Source: Cohnella sp. SGD-V74 (GTDB lineage Bacteria; Bacillota; Bacilli; Paenibacillales; Paenibacillaceae). Taken from it: a DNA stretch of 64,000 nucleotides. The notes below the pieces were generated by a model. It saw only the letters and a program-made list of their open reading frames with translations. It did not search any database and was not told the DNA's origin. The position numbers were made by a program, and so were the translations under genes. The stretch spans positions 62,001 to 126,000 of the forward strand of contig NZ_PVYW01000022.1 in NCBI RefSeq assembly GCF_003001675.1. Direction: 5' to 3'. Of this stretch, positions 17,720 through 26,119 are shown in pieces (positions within the stretch are counted from its first letter, which is position 1; every line of letters starts with the position of its first letter).

Positions 17720-17912
17720 GTCTCTTAAGTCTTTCAAACCGTTGTGATTATCGTTGATATAGAAACCGGGGCATATATCTCCTTACGCTGCTTATACGAT
17801 CCTGAAATAGGAATTGAAAACCCGTAAAGGGGTGATTTCAGGATCGTATGAGGCAGGCGCTTCGCTCTCCAGGAGATATATCGATAATCTCAGCTGATCT
17901 GACTTAGGAGAC
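17720..17912. mobile_element. MITE-like foldback element, copy 1
   Basis: 193 bp bounded by inverted ends GTCTCTTAAG (17720-17729) and CTTAGGAGAC (17903-17912), flanked on both sides by GGCC. Two nested perfect stems lie inside: ATATATCTCCT (17773-17783) with AGGAGATATAT (17871-17881), and ATACGATCCTGAAAT (17794-17808) with ATTTCAGGATCGTAT (17835-17849). No ORF. A related, longer copy lies at 59826-60096. It fills the gap between two convergent genes. Mobile character is inferred from the paired copies and terminal repeats. Confidence 0.75.
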
Positions 17913-17927
17913 GGCCACCATTTAACC

Positions 17928-19451
17928 TTATTTAGCCGAGTAAGCGGCGTTTATCTCCTCAATCACCTTCTGATAGTCGGCATCGGCCTTCAGACTGTCC
18001 ACGTAACGGTCCCACGCCTCGATCGGCTCTTGGCCCATAATGATTTTCGTTTTGAGATCGTTCATTTTTTTCGTATAGTCCGGTCCGATCTTAAGCCACG
18101 TTTCGGAGATCAGGCCCACGCTCGGATCGTCGACCGAATGCTGCGTTCTCTCGTCCACGATCGTCTTGTTGCGCTCGAACACTTCCTTCGGCATGCCCGT
18201 GCGATAAGCCCACAAATAAGGATCGGAGCGCTCGAAAATTTTGCCGAAGGAGCTCTGCGAGACGCTGTCCTTGAACGCCTGCTCGGTCGCGTTCTTGAAG
18301 CCGTCCTCGCCGACCGTGTAATGGACGCCCTCGATCCCGAAGCAAGCCAGCGCGAAGCCTTCCTCCGACGCCCCGTAATCCATCAGCTCCAGAATCTTCT
18401 TGAGCTTGTCTTCCGGCACGGACTTCGGAACGAGGAACACGCCGCTGAAGCCGGGAGAGGAAGGCGCATAGGTGCCTGCCGCGGATTCCAGATAGCTGAG
18501 CGGCAGGAAGTTGGCTTCCGGATCGGTCTTGATCAATTCCGCCTGCACCCGCCAGATCGCTTCGATCGTATTCGGATAAATGCCGACTTTGCCGGTTTTC
18601 GCCAGATCCTCGGACTGCGTTTCCTTCATGATCGGGTAATCGGCCGGCATGTAACCGGCTGCGTATACTTTGCGAAGCCACTCGATCCCCTCGCGCGTTC
18701 CGGGTTCGAACGTCGTATCGATCAGCTTGCCGTCGGCTTCCTTCCACTTCCCGTTGCTGCGGTTCAGCACGCCTTCCGCCCAGCCCAGGTCGTTGCGGGG
18801 CAGCAGCGGAATCGTATCGGCCGCGCCGTTGCCGTCGGGGTCCTGCTCCGCGAAAGCCTTCATGACCTCGAACAGGTCGTCCAGCGTGCGCGGCACCTCC
18901 AAGTTCAGCTTCTCCAGCCAGTCCTGGCGCACGATCGGAAGCCATGGCCCGCCATGAGACGGACGAACGGACGGGATCACGTAGTTTTTGCCGTCGATCT
19001 TCGTTTTCTCCCAAGTGGATTCGGGATATTCCATCAGATGGGGGTAATCTTTCAGATAAGGAGTCAGATCCCAGAAAGCGCCCTGCTTGATCATCTGACG
19101 CATCAGCGAGTTGTTGAAGTCCAGCACTTTAACCAGATCGGGCATGTCCCCGGAAGCGAGCACAAGATTGATCTTGTCTCCATAGCTGTTGGGGGACGTC
19201 CACAAAATACTCAGCTTCGTGCCGGTTTTCTTCTCGAACTCCAGCAGCACCGGATTGTCCGGTCCCGGAGCCTCCGGCGTATTGAATTCCGTAATGATGC
19301 TGATCTCCACCGGCTTCTCGTCCGCTCCCGCGGAAGTCTGACCGGCCGATCCGGTCGGGGAAGCGGAGTTGGAGCCGCAGCCGGCAAGCAAAGTCAGGGC
19401 CAGCCCCCCTGCCAGCATCGTTCTCAATCGTCGAATCGTGCGCTTGTTCAT
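17928..19451 (-). CDS. extracellular sugar-binding lipoprotein of an Lpl-type ABC importer
   Basis: 507 residues. Lipoprotein signal 'MNKRTIRRLRTMLAGGLALT' with lipobox LLAGC. The body is a large cluster-D carbohydrate-binding protein: 'VLLEFEKKTGTKLSILWTSPN', 'LASGDMPDLVKV', 'IPSVRPSHGGPWLPIVRQDW' and 'DQDPDGNG'-like Ca-type loop 'EQDPDGNGAADTIPLL'. It is the last gene of the operon AraC sensor, LplB, LplC, binding protein, all on the minus strand. The start at 19451 has GGGAGGG 9 bases upstream. The substrate is an unidentified oligosaccharide. Confidence 0.9.
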   Translation of the reverse strand: MNKRTIRRLRTMLAGGLALTLLAGCGSNSASPTGSAGQTSAGADEKPVEISIITEFNTPEAPGPDNPVLLEFEKKTGTKLSILWTSPNSYGDKINLVLASGDMPDLVKVLDFNNSLMRQMIKQGAFWDLTPYLKDYPHLMEYPESTWEKTKIDGKNYVIPSVRPSHGGPWLPIVRQDWLEKLNLEVPRTLDDLFEVMKAFAEQDPDGNGAADTIPLLPRNDLGWAEGVLNRSNGKWKEADGKLIDTTFEPGTREGIEWLRKVYAAGYMPADYPIMKETQSEDLAKTGKVGIYPNTIEAIWRVQAELIKTDPEANFLPLSYLESAAGTYAPSSPGFSGVFLVPKSVPEDKLKKILELMDYGASEEGFALACFGIEGVHYTVGEDGFKNATEQAFKDSVSQSSFGKIFERSDPYLWAYRTGMPKEVFERNKTIVDERTQHSVDDPSVGLISETWLKIGPDYTKKMNDLKTKIIMGQEPIEAWDRYVDSLKADADYQKVIEEINAAYSAK

Positions 19452-19482
19452 GAAAATAAACCCTCCCTGTTTGTTATCCGTA

Positions 19483-20355
19483 CTAACCTTTGATCGAGCC
19501 AAGCATAACGCCTTTGGCAAAATGCTTCTGAAGCATCGGGTAGACCAGCAGAATGGGCGTCGTCGCGACGACGACCGCCGCCATTTTCAGCGTCTGCGCC
19601 GGCAATTGCCGTTCGTTCATCAGCTCCGCGGCCCCCGATCCCTGCGATGAGGTGGAAGATTCGATCAGAATGTTTTGCAGCAAAATTTGCAGCGGCCATT
19701 TCGTCGGATCGTTGATGTACAGAACCGCGTTAAAATAGGTGTTCCAGTAGCCCACGGCGTAGAAAAGTCCGAACGCCGCCATGGCGGGCAAAGACAGAGG
19801 CAGTATAATGCGGAAGAAAATGCCGACATCGTTGTACCCGTCCACCATCGCGGCTTCCTCCAGCGCGGGCGGAATGCTGTCGAAGAAGCTTTTCATCAGG
19901 AAAACGTACCATCCGCTGCTGAGCGCGGGCAGGATCAGCGACCACAGGTTGTTGATCAAATGCAGATCCCGGACAAGAATGTAATGCGGAATGATGCCGG
20001 GACTGAACAGCATCGTGAACAGCACCATCAGCATAAGCGGCTTGCGGATTTTCAACCTTTTGCGCGACAGTCCGTAAGCCAGCGAAGCCGTTACCATCAA
20101 GCTAAGAACGGTGCCTATGGTCGCCAGGAACGCGCTGACCCCGGTTGCGCGGAGGTAGGAATCCGTGGACAGAATATACTTATAAGACAGGATGGACCAC
20201 TTCTCCGGAAACAGCACGAACCCTTGCTTCGCGATATATTCGGAGGGATCGGTAAAAGAAACGACGAATACGTAATACAGCGGAAACAGCGTCGCCAGCC
20301 CGATCAGAGCGAGCAGAGTAACGTTGACGACGTCAAACAGTTTGCTTTCTTTCAC
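19483..20355 (-). CDS. carbohydrate ABC transporter permease, LplC/YtcP type
   Basis: 290-residue inner-membrane permease with six predicted membrane segments. The ATPase-coupling EAA loop is 'EEAAMVDGYNDVGIFFRIILPLSLP'-like near residue 180, and the C-terminus ends 'KHFAKGVMLGSIKG', characteristic of LplC homologues. The GTG start shares its G with the TAG stop of the upstream permease gene, which implies translational coupling; GGAGGG is about 9 bases upstream. No ATPase gene is in the operon; a shared MsmX-type ATPase elsewhere is the usual solution. Confidence 0.9.
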   Translation of the reverse strand: MKESKLFDVVNVTLLALIGLATLFPLYYVFVVSFTDPSEYIAKQGFVLFPEKWSILSYKYILSTDSYLRATGVSAFLATIGTVLSLMVTASLAYGLSRKRLKIRKPLMLMVLFTMLFSPGIIPHYILVRDLHLINNLWSLILPALSSGWYVFLMKSFFDSIPPALEEAAMVDGYNDVGIFFRIILPLSLPAMAAFGLFYAVGYWNTYFNAVLYINDPTKWPLQILLQNILIESSTSSQGSGAAELMNERQLPAQTLKMAAVVVATTPILLVYPMLQKHFAKGVMLGSIKG

Positions 20356-21257
20356 TAGTACAATCCCTCCTCCCCGTACCGCTTGGCCAGCTTGTTGGCC
20401 CCGATCACCATCAGCAGGCCGATCACGGACTTGAACAGGCCGACCGCCGTGCTGTAGCTGAATTGTCCTTGCTGAATCCCATTGCGGTACACATAGGTTT
20501 CGAATACGTCCGCGACGTCGGTGACCGCGCTGTTCATCATCAGAAACACCTGCTCGAAGCCGACGTCCATAATGTTGCCGAGGCGCAGGATCAGGAGCGT
20601 GACGATCACGTTACGGATGCCGGGAAGCGTGACGTGCCAGATCTGCCGGATTCGTCCGGCTCCGTCGATTCTCGCCGCCTCGTGAAGCTGGGGATCGATG
20701 CCCGCCATCGCGGCCAGGAAGATAATCGTTCCCCAGCCGGTCTCCTTCCAGATGCTCTGCGCGGTAAGCAGCTGCCAGAAGATGCCCGGATTGGTCAGAA
20801 AATTGTACGGCTCCCGTCCGAATTCGACGAGCAGCTTGTTGACGATGCCCCCGCTCTGGGACAGCAGCAGGAAGGTGATGCCGGAAATAATGACCCACGA
20901 CAGAAAATGGGGCAAATAGATCACCGACTGGATCACCCGCTGGAACCTCTTCAGGCGCAATTCGTTAAGCATAAGGGCGACAAGGATCGGCATCGGAAAA
21001 TAAAACACGATGTTCATCATGCTGATCACCATCGTATTGCGGAAGATGATCAGGAAATCCGGGTTGTTGAACAAGGTGGCGAAATGCTCGAACCCGACCC
21101 ATGGGCTCTGCCAAAACCCCAAATACGGTGAATACTCCTGGAAGGAAATGACGATTCCCCACATCGGCACGTATTTGAATAACAGAAAGTACAGAAATCC
21201 CGGTAAAATAAGCGCATACAGAAATAAATCCTTGCGTATGCCGGTCACAACCTTCAT
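20355..21257 (-). CDS. carbohydrate ABC transporter permease, LplB type
   Basis: 300 residues, six membrane segments, starting with a basic cytoplasmic end then 'LFLYALILPGFLYFLLFKYVP', the family opening. The EAA loop reads 'HEAARIDGAGRIRQIWHVTLPGI'. AGGAGG is 9 bases before the ATG at 21257. It lies 21 bases after the membrane AraC regulator and overlaps the next permease by one base. Together they form the pore for the oligosaccharide delivered by the 17928 lipoprotein. Confidence 0.9.
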   Translation of the reverse strand: MKVVTGIRKDLFLYALILPGFLYFLLFKYVPMWGIVISFQEYSPYLGFWQSPWVGFEHFATLFNNPDFLIIFRNTMVISMMNIVFYFPMPILVALMLNELRLKRFQRVIQSVIYLPHFLSWVIISGITFLLLSQSGGIVNKLLVEFGREPYNFLTNPGIFWQLLTAQSIWKETGWGTIIFLAAMAGIDPQLHEAARIDGAGRIRQIWHVTLPGIRNVIVTLLILRLGNIMDVGFEQVFLMMNSAVTDVADVFETYVYRNGIQQGQFSYSTAVGLFKSVIGLLMVIGANKLAKRYGEEGLY

Positions 21258-21278
21258 TGCCTCTTTCCTCCTAAGCCG

Positions 21279-23618
21279 TTACTCCGGTGTATGAAGCTCT
21301 CGGTACTGGCCAGGCGTCATTCCTTCATGCTTCTTGAACGTCCGGTTGTAATAAGCGGGCTGGTAACCGACTTGGGCGGCAATGTCGCTTATTTTCAACT
21401 GTGTGCCGATCAGCAGCTCCTTGGATTTGTTCAGCCGCAAGCGGGTCAAATAATCGATGAAATTGATGCCGACGATCTGCCGAAAGCTTGCGCTCAGCTT
21501 CTGCGGGTAGGTGCCGAACCGGTCCGCGCAGTACTCCAGCGACAAGTCCTGCATGTAGCTCTCTTGCATCAACGCGACGACTTTCTCCACGACCTGTTTG
21601 ATCTTCAAATCCCGGAGCGACTGCATCTCGACCATGAACGGCGTCAGCACCGCCGCGTTAAACCACGCCAGCATCGCCGAAGGCTCGCGAATTTGCAACA
21701 ATTGCTCGTACAGATTGACGCCTTGATACAGTTGCTGCGGATTGCAGCCCATCTGGGTCATCGTAAACTGGACATTGCCAAGCAGCTGCAGCATGCCCTG
21801 CTGGATGGCGAATTCGTTGGACGACTTCGCCCGCAGCGCTTCCACGAACGCATGCACATGTTGAAATGCTTGCTCCTCCGCTCCCGATTGCAGCGCCTGG
21901 ACGAGCATGTTCCCTTCCAGGAAAGGATAGACCTGACCCGGTTCGCCTTCTCCGAGCGGCATCGTTTGCTCCGCGTCGATAATGGAATCGTCGGCTTCGA
22001 GATTCCGGTGTCTCATTGCCTGACGAGTATCCTCCAAAATAATGGACAGATGCTTGACCGACGCGGTCACCCGGCTGATTCCCGCGATTCCTTGCAGCTT
22101 CAAATAGGTTTGCAAAGGTTCGATCAAAGCGTGCCCGAATTCGGACATCGCGGCTTTGATCCGTTCGTTCGCGCAGTCGTGCGCATAGGAGAACAGCACG
22201 CCGATGGTCAAATCCTGAAAGTTGATCACCGATGCGGACGTCGCATCGTCGGGCTGCCGCTGCCGCAGCATCTCCTCCACGATATTGGCCGCCGCGAACG
22301 TGATCAGCCGATCGTCGCCTCTCGCAGGATTGCTGTAGCGATCGGCAAATCCATACAGCTCGATCAGCAGCATCGAATAACGAGCGTTGCCGAACAGCAG
22401 ACCGAATTGCTCGAACTGCTCGCGGATTCGATAATCCGGCAGCGCATTGAGGTGCCCCTGCACCAGTTGCAGCACAAACCCGTCCCGCAGGGCGGGCAAC
22501 GCCTTCTCCAGCTTGAATTTCATATCCGTCCTCTCCCGCAGCAGATAGTTCCACCTGGACTCGATGAAATGCACTTCGTTCCTTCTGGAAGACTCCGCCG
22601 CAGGCTGGTCGTGACCGAACAGCTTCGTTAAGTGGAGAAGCGGCCGGTACAGCTGCTTGGAAGCGAACCACGACAGGACGAAAGCGATCGCAAGCCCGAG
22701 CAGTCCCGCGATAAGCGGCAGCTTGAACACCCGCTCCACCGGCTTGATCAGATGGGACAGCGGCGTGGCGCATACGTACAGCCACCCCGTGCTCTTCAGA
22801 TGCCCGTACGTCACTACGTAAACCTCTTGATCGGAAGCGTAGGAGAAGGAACCGGTATCGTCGTTGCGATCGCGAACCGCCTTGAGAATCGAACCCTCCA
22901 GCTCCATTCTCCCGGCAGTCCGTTCCGCGGCGTTGGCGACCAGATAACCTTGACTCTCCTCGTGAAGGAACGCGACTCCTTGACCGGGCGGGCTGAGCTG
23001 TTCGAGCAGCGAAGCGATCTCGCGCTTGTTCAGTTCCACGAGAATGGCTCCGTACGAAGGATCGCTCAGTACGGGCACCTTCTGCACGAGCGATACGCTC
23101 AAGCTGTCCCCGCTCGCTTCCGACAACGCAAGACGGTCCGTCCAGAAGATGATCTGCTGCTGTTCCAGCAGCGGAAGATAGCGCTCCCTGTAAAGCTCCG
23201 CGGCAAGCGAACGGCTGCCGTTCTCCCCGTCGATCAGGAGCCCGCCGCCTTCTCTGAGCAGCAGCGAGACTTGCTGGATTAACGGATCGGATTGCTTCAT
23301 GACGACCAGTTGATTAAACAAGTCCAGCGTATACCGGACGTCCTGGCCGATGGAGTGATTTTGCAGCTCCATCATGAGCGGATTGTACGCCCATTGGTTC
23401 ACCGTCATTTTCAATTGAGTGAGCTCCGCATCCACCCTTTCCGATACTTGCTCATACTGAAGCCTCTGCGTTCTGCCAACCTCTCGTTCGATTTCGCGAG
23501 TGCCATTGTAATAAGTAAGGATGGCCAGCAGAATTAACGGAATGCTTGAGATGAGCAGCGTAATGATTAAGCTTTTGTGGAAGAAGCTGATCTTGCTTTG
23601 AGTTTTGACGACCTTCAT
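21279..23618 (-). CDS. membrane-anchored AraC family regulator (YesS/Cache-HTH type)
   Basis: 779 residues. N-terminal membrane segment (about 14-38), an extracytoplasmic sensing region of about 240 residues ('QYEQVSERVDAELTQLKMTV' onward), a second membrane segment near 'LPLIAGLLGLAIAFVLSWFA', a long cytoplasmic region and a C-terminal AraC double HTH ('LSLEYCADRFGTYPQKLSASF', 'ISDIAAQVGYQPAYYNRTFK'). This one-component design usually regulates the adjacent sugar importer, here the LplB/LplC/binding-protein genes on the same strand. GGAGGAAGGG precedes the ATG by 10 bases. Confidence 0.88.
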   Translation of the reverse strand: MKVVKTQSKISFFHKSLIITLLISSIPLILLAILTYYNGTREIEREVGRTQRLQYEQVSERVDAELTQLKMTVNQWAYNPLMMELQNHSIGQDVRYTLDLFNQLVVMKQSDPLIQQVSLLLREGGGLLIDGENGSRSLAAELYRERYLPLLEQQQIIFWTDRLALSEASGDSLSVSLVQKVPVLSDPSYGAILVELNKREIASLLEQLSPPGQGVAFLHEESQGYLVANAAERTAGRMELEGSILKAVRDRNDDTGSFSYASDQEVYVVTYGHLKSTGWLYVCATPLSHLIKPVERVFKLPLIAGLLGLAIAFVLSWFASKQLYRPLLHLTKLFGHDQPAAESSRRNEVHFIESRWNYLLRERTDMKFKLEKALPALRDGFVLQLVQGHLNALPDYRIREQFEQFGLLFGNARYSMLLIELYGFADRYSNPARGDDRLITFAAANIVEEMLRQRQPDDATSASVINFQDLTIGVLFSYAHDCANERIKAAMSEFGHALIEPLQTYLKLQGIAGISRVTASVKHLSIILEDTRQAMRHRNLEADDSIIDAEQTMPLGEGEPGQVYPFLEGNMLVQALQSGAEEQAFQHVHAFVEALRAKSSNEFAIQQGMLQLLGNVQFTMTQMGCNPQQLYQGVNLYEQLLQIREPSAMLAWFNAAVLTPFMVEMQSLRDLKIKQVVEKVVALMQESYMQDLSLEYCADRFGTYPQKLSASFRQIVGINFIDYLTRLRLNKSKELLIGTQLKISDIAAQVGYQPAYYNRTFKKHEGMTPGQYRELHTPE

Positions 23619-23801
23619 CGCTTCGTATCCCTTCCTCCGTCTGCTTACCTCACACTATAGAAGTGCGGGCTATTGCAGACAATTGGACATTTTTATTAAG
23701 GTTCTGTTTACGGATTGCACATTTTTCTTCGCGTTCGTTGGACTTTCTCCGAGGCAGGCGGTCCGGCTATTGCTTCATTATAAGCGGTGAAGGAAACGGC
23801 A

Positions 23802-23841
23802 AAAAGCGCTTAAGGACGGAAGCTCCGTTTCTTAAGCGCTT
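23802..23841 (-). terminator. rho-independent terminator of the HTH-only AraC gene
   Basis: Stem AAGCGCTTAAG (23804-23814) / CTTAAGCGCTT (23831-23841) enclosing a second stem ACGGA-AGC-TCCGT. Read on the minus strand it ends in TTTTT, 39 bases after the stop of the gene at 23880. Confidence 0.8.
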
Positions 23842-23879
23842 CTATGAATGATTCGTTGCAGGCCCGCGATCCGGTCAGG

Positions 23880-24230
23880 TCAGGGAGTCTGTCCGATCGC
23901 CTGCTTGCCTTTGCGGTCCGACGGAGCCGCGCCCGTCATCCGCTTGAACATGCGGCTGAAATAATAAGGATCGTCTATGCCTACCCGCCGGGCAACCTCC
24001 TTAACCTTGATCGGAGAGCGCTGCAGCAGCTCCAGCGCGCGCTCGACGCGCAATCCCATCATATATTCGAACGGAGAACGGCCCGTATACTTCTTGAATA
24101 CCCGCGAATAATGCTCCGGAGTCAGACCGGCAAGCGCGGCCAGTTGGTCCCTCGTGATCTTCTCCTGCAGGTGGCCTTTCATATAAACGATAGTGGCTTC
24201 GATCGTGTCACGCGATACGGCTTTTCTCAT
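23880..24230 (-). CDS. HTH-only AraC-type transcriptional regulator
   Basis: 116 residues consisting almost only of the AraC double helix-turn-helix ('ITRDQLAALAGLTPEHYSRVF' and 'VKEVARRVGIDDPYYFSRMF'), without a sensor domain. The preferred start at 24230 lies 12 bases after AAGGAGG; another ATG nearer that site is in a different frame and encodes nothing recognisable. A 14-of-15 Fur box lies 37 bases upstream. Such stand-alone HTH proteins are SoxS/MarA-like in size. It may activate siderophore genes when iron is low; not a fragment of a longer gene, since no sensor domain is found upstream in any frame. Confidence 0.82.
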   Translation of the reverse strand: MRKAVSRDTIEATIVYMKGHLQEKITRDQLAALAGLTPEHYSRVFKKYTGRSPFEYMMGLRVERALELLQRSPIKVKEVARRVGIDDPYYFSRMFKRMTGAAPSDRKGKQAIGQTP

Positions 24231-24266
24231 GGCGGTGCATCGCCTCCTTATCCCACCCATTATCAA

Positions 24267-24281
24267 TGATAATCATTCTCA
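24267..24281 (-). promoter_or_regulatory. Fur box upstream of the HTH-only AraC gene
   Basis: TGATAATCATTCTCA differs from the 7-1-7 consensus at one position. It lies 37 bases upstream of the AraC start and 148 bases downstream-strand of the ABC gene stop at 24383, so it belongs to the AraC gene. Confidence 0.85.
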
Positions 24282-24382
24282 ATAACATTGTAGTGGAATC
24301 GGAAGAGATTTGCAAATGATTATTGCAAAAGCTTAGCGCCTTGCGTCCCGACGACAATCGATCGGACGCAAGGCGCGGCTCG

Positions 24383-26119
24383 TTACGAGGAAATTTTCCA
24401 GCCGCTCGCCTGCCGCTGCAAGTCCCATAGCCGCTTGTACAGACCTCCGGCGGCCAGCAGGTCGTCATGGCGTCCTTGCTCGACGATCCGGCCCTCGGAC
24501 AGCACCGCGATGTTGTCCGCTCCCCGGACCGTCTTCAGCCTGTGAGCGATGGCGATGACCGTTCTGCCCTGCACGAGCCGGTCGATCGCCATCTGAATCG
24601 ACGCCTCGTTCTCCGGATCGAGCGATGCGGTCGCTTCGTCCAACAGCACGATCGGCGCGTCCTTCAGCATCGCCCGCGCGATGGAAATCCGCTGCTTCTC
24701 GCCGCCCGACAACGTGCTGCCGCCTTCTCCGACCAGCGTGTCGTAGCCGTTCGGAAGCTTCATGATGAATTCATGACAGCAGGCCTGGCGGGCGGCCTCC
24801 ACGATCTCCTCCATCGTCGCGCCGCTCCGGCCGAACCGGATATTGTTGGCGATCGTGTCCTGGAACAGGTAGACGTCCTGGAACACCATCGACACTTTGC
24901 GCAGCAGCGCTTCCGGCTCCATGCTCCGCACGTTCTCGCCTCCCAGCAGCACTTCGCCCGCGTCGGGATCGTAGAAGCGGGCGATCAGCCGCAGCACGGT
25001 GCTTTTCCCGCTGCCGGACGGGCCGACGAGCGCCGTGAAGGAGCGAACCGGGATCGCGAGGCTGACGTCCTTCAGCACCGCCTTCTCGCGATAGCCGAAC
25101 GTAACGCGATTCAGCCGGATTTCATGTCGGTCCGGAGGCTGACGTTCCCCGGTCATGACGGGCTCTTCGAGCAGCTTGACGATGCGTTCTCCCGCTTGCT
25201 CATGGTAGCGGAATTCCGCATACCCGGTAAGCGCCGCCGTCAGCGGATCGAAAATGCGCGAGCCGACGATCAGGAACGAGACGAAAACGATGACGTCGAG
25301 CTTGCCGCCCAGCAGCAAGTGCACGCCGACCATGATCATCAGCGTAAGCCCGGCGCGGACGAACGCGATCGCGCTGAGTACGATCGGTCCGAGCTTGCCT
25401 TCGAGGCGAATGCTGTGTCGCATCAATTCCTTGAACGACCGCTCCAGCTTCGTAAACCGTTCTCCGGTCAGATTGTACGCCTTGATAACGCGAATGCCGT
25501 TCAAATATTCCTGCAGCCGATTGCCCGCGTCGATCTTCGCCCGCATATGGGCCGCCCCCAGCCTGCGCTGAAAACCGGTCGTCAACAGCACGAGCGCGGC
25601 GGCTGCGGGCAGCGCGGCGAACAACGCCAGCGCCATCCGCCAATCGATCAGCGACAATCCCGCCAGCGCCAGCACGGGCATGACGAGCGCACCGATCATC
25701 TGCGGCACGAGATGGGAGATGCCGTGCTCGATCATCGTAAAGTCGCCCATCATCATGTTGGCGAGATCGCCGGGATCGCGCTTGTTCAGATAGCCGAGCG
25801 GAAGCTTGCGCAGATGCTCGGCCAGCCGGGAGCGCCCTTCCGCCGCCGCGCTGTACGCGTTGCGGAACTGCGAGCGGTACGCGGGAATCTCGGCCGCGTA
25901 CAGAATCAGCAGCGAGACGCCCATCAGGGCGCATACCCACCACAGCCTCGCCGTATCAAGCGCCGTCCCGGGATGGGCGAACGGCTCGTAGATCAGTCTT
26001 GCCGCCTCCATCAGCAGCGCGAACGGAAGAACGCCTGCCAGATTGGCCAGCGTCGTATAAGCGACCGGCTTGACCAGGGAACGGGGATTACCCGCCGTAA
26101 TGTTGCGCAGCATGCCCAC
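24383..26119 (-). CDS. exporter-fold ABC transporter half, IrtB/YbtQ-like
   Basis: 578 residues: an N-terminal six-helix type IV membrane domain (about 1-310) and a C-terminal ATPase with Walker A GPSGSGKST, signature LSGGEKQR, Walker B 'IVLLDEATA' and switch His in 'AIAHRLKT'. Loop sequences resemble the siderophore-importing half-transporters of the IrtAB/YbtPQ group. The GTG start follows GGAG at 7 bases and lies inside the last 32 bases of the partner gene, so translation is coupled. Operon: binding lipoprotein, ABC half 1, this gene. Import rather than export is inferred from family and context. Confidence 0.85.
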   Translation of the reverse strand: MGMLRNITAGNPRSLVKPVAYTTLANLAGVLPFALLMEAARLIYEPFAHPGTALDTARLWWVCALMGVSLLILYAAEIPAYRSQFRNAYSAAAEGRSRLAEHLRKLPLGYLNKRDPGDLANMMMGDFTMIEHGISHLVPQMIGALVMPVLALAGLSLIDWRMALALFAALPAAAALVLLTTGFQRRLGAAHMRAKIDAGNRLQEYLNGIRVIKAYNLTGERFTKLERSFKELMRHSIRLEGKLGPIVLSAIAFVRAGLTLMIMVGVHLLLGGKLDVIVFVSFLIVGSRIFDPLTAALTGYAEFRYHEQAGERIVKLLEEPVMTGERQPPDRHEIRLNRVTFGYREKAVLKDVSLAIPVRSFTALVGPSGSGKSTVLRLIARFYDPDAGEVLLGGENVRSMEPEALLRKVSMVFQDVYLFQDTIANNIRFGRSGATMEEIVEAARQACCHEFIMKLPNGYDTLVGEGGSTLSGGEKQRISIARAMLKDAPIVLLDEATASLDPENEASIQMAIDRLVQGRTVIAIAHRLKTVRGADNIAVLSEGRIVEQGRHDDLLAAGGLYKRLWDLQRQASGWKISS

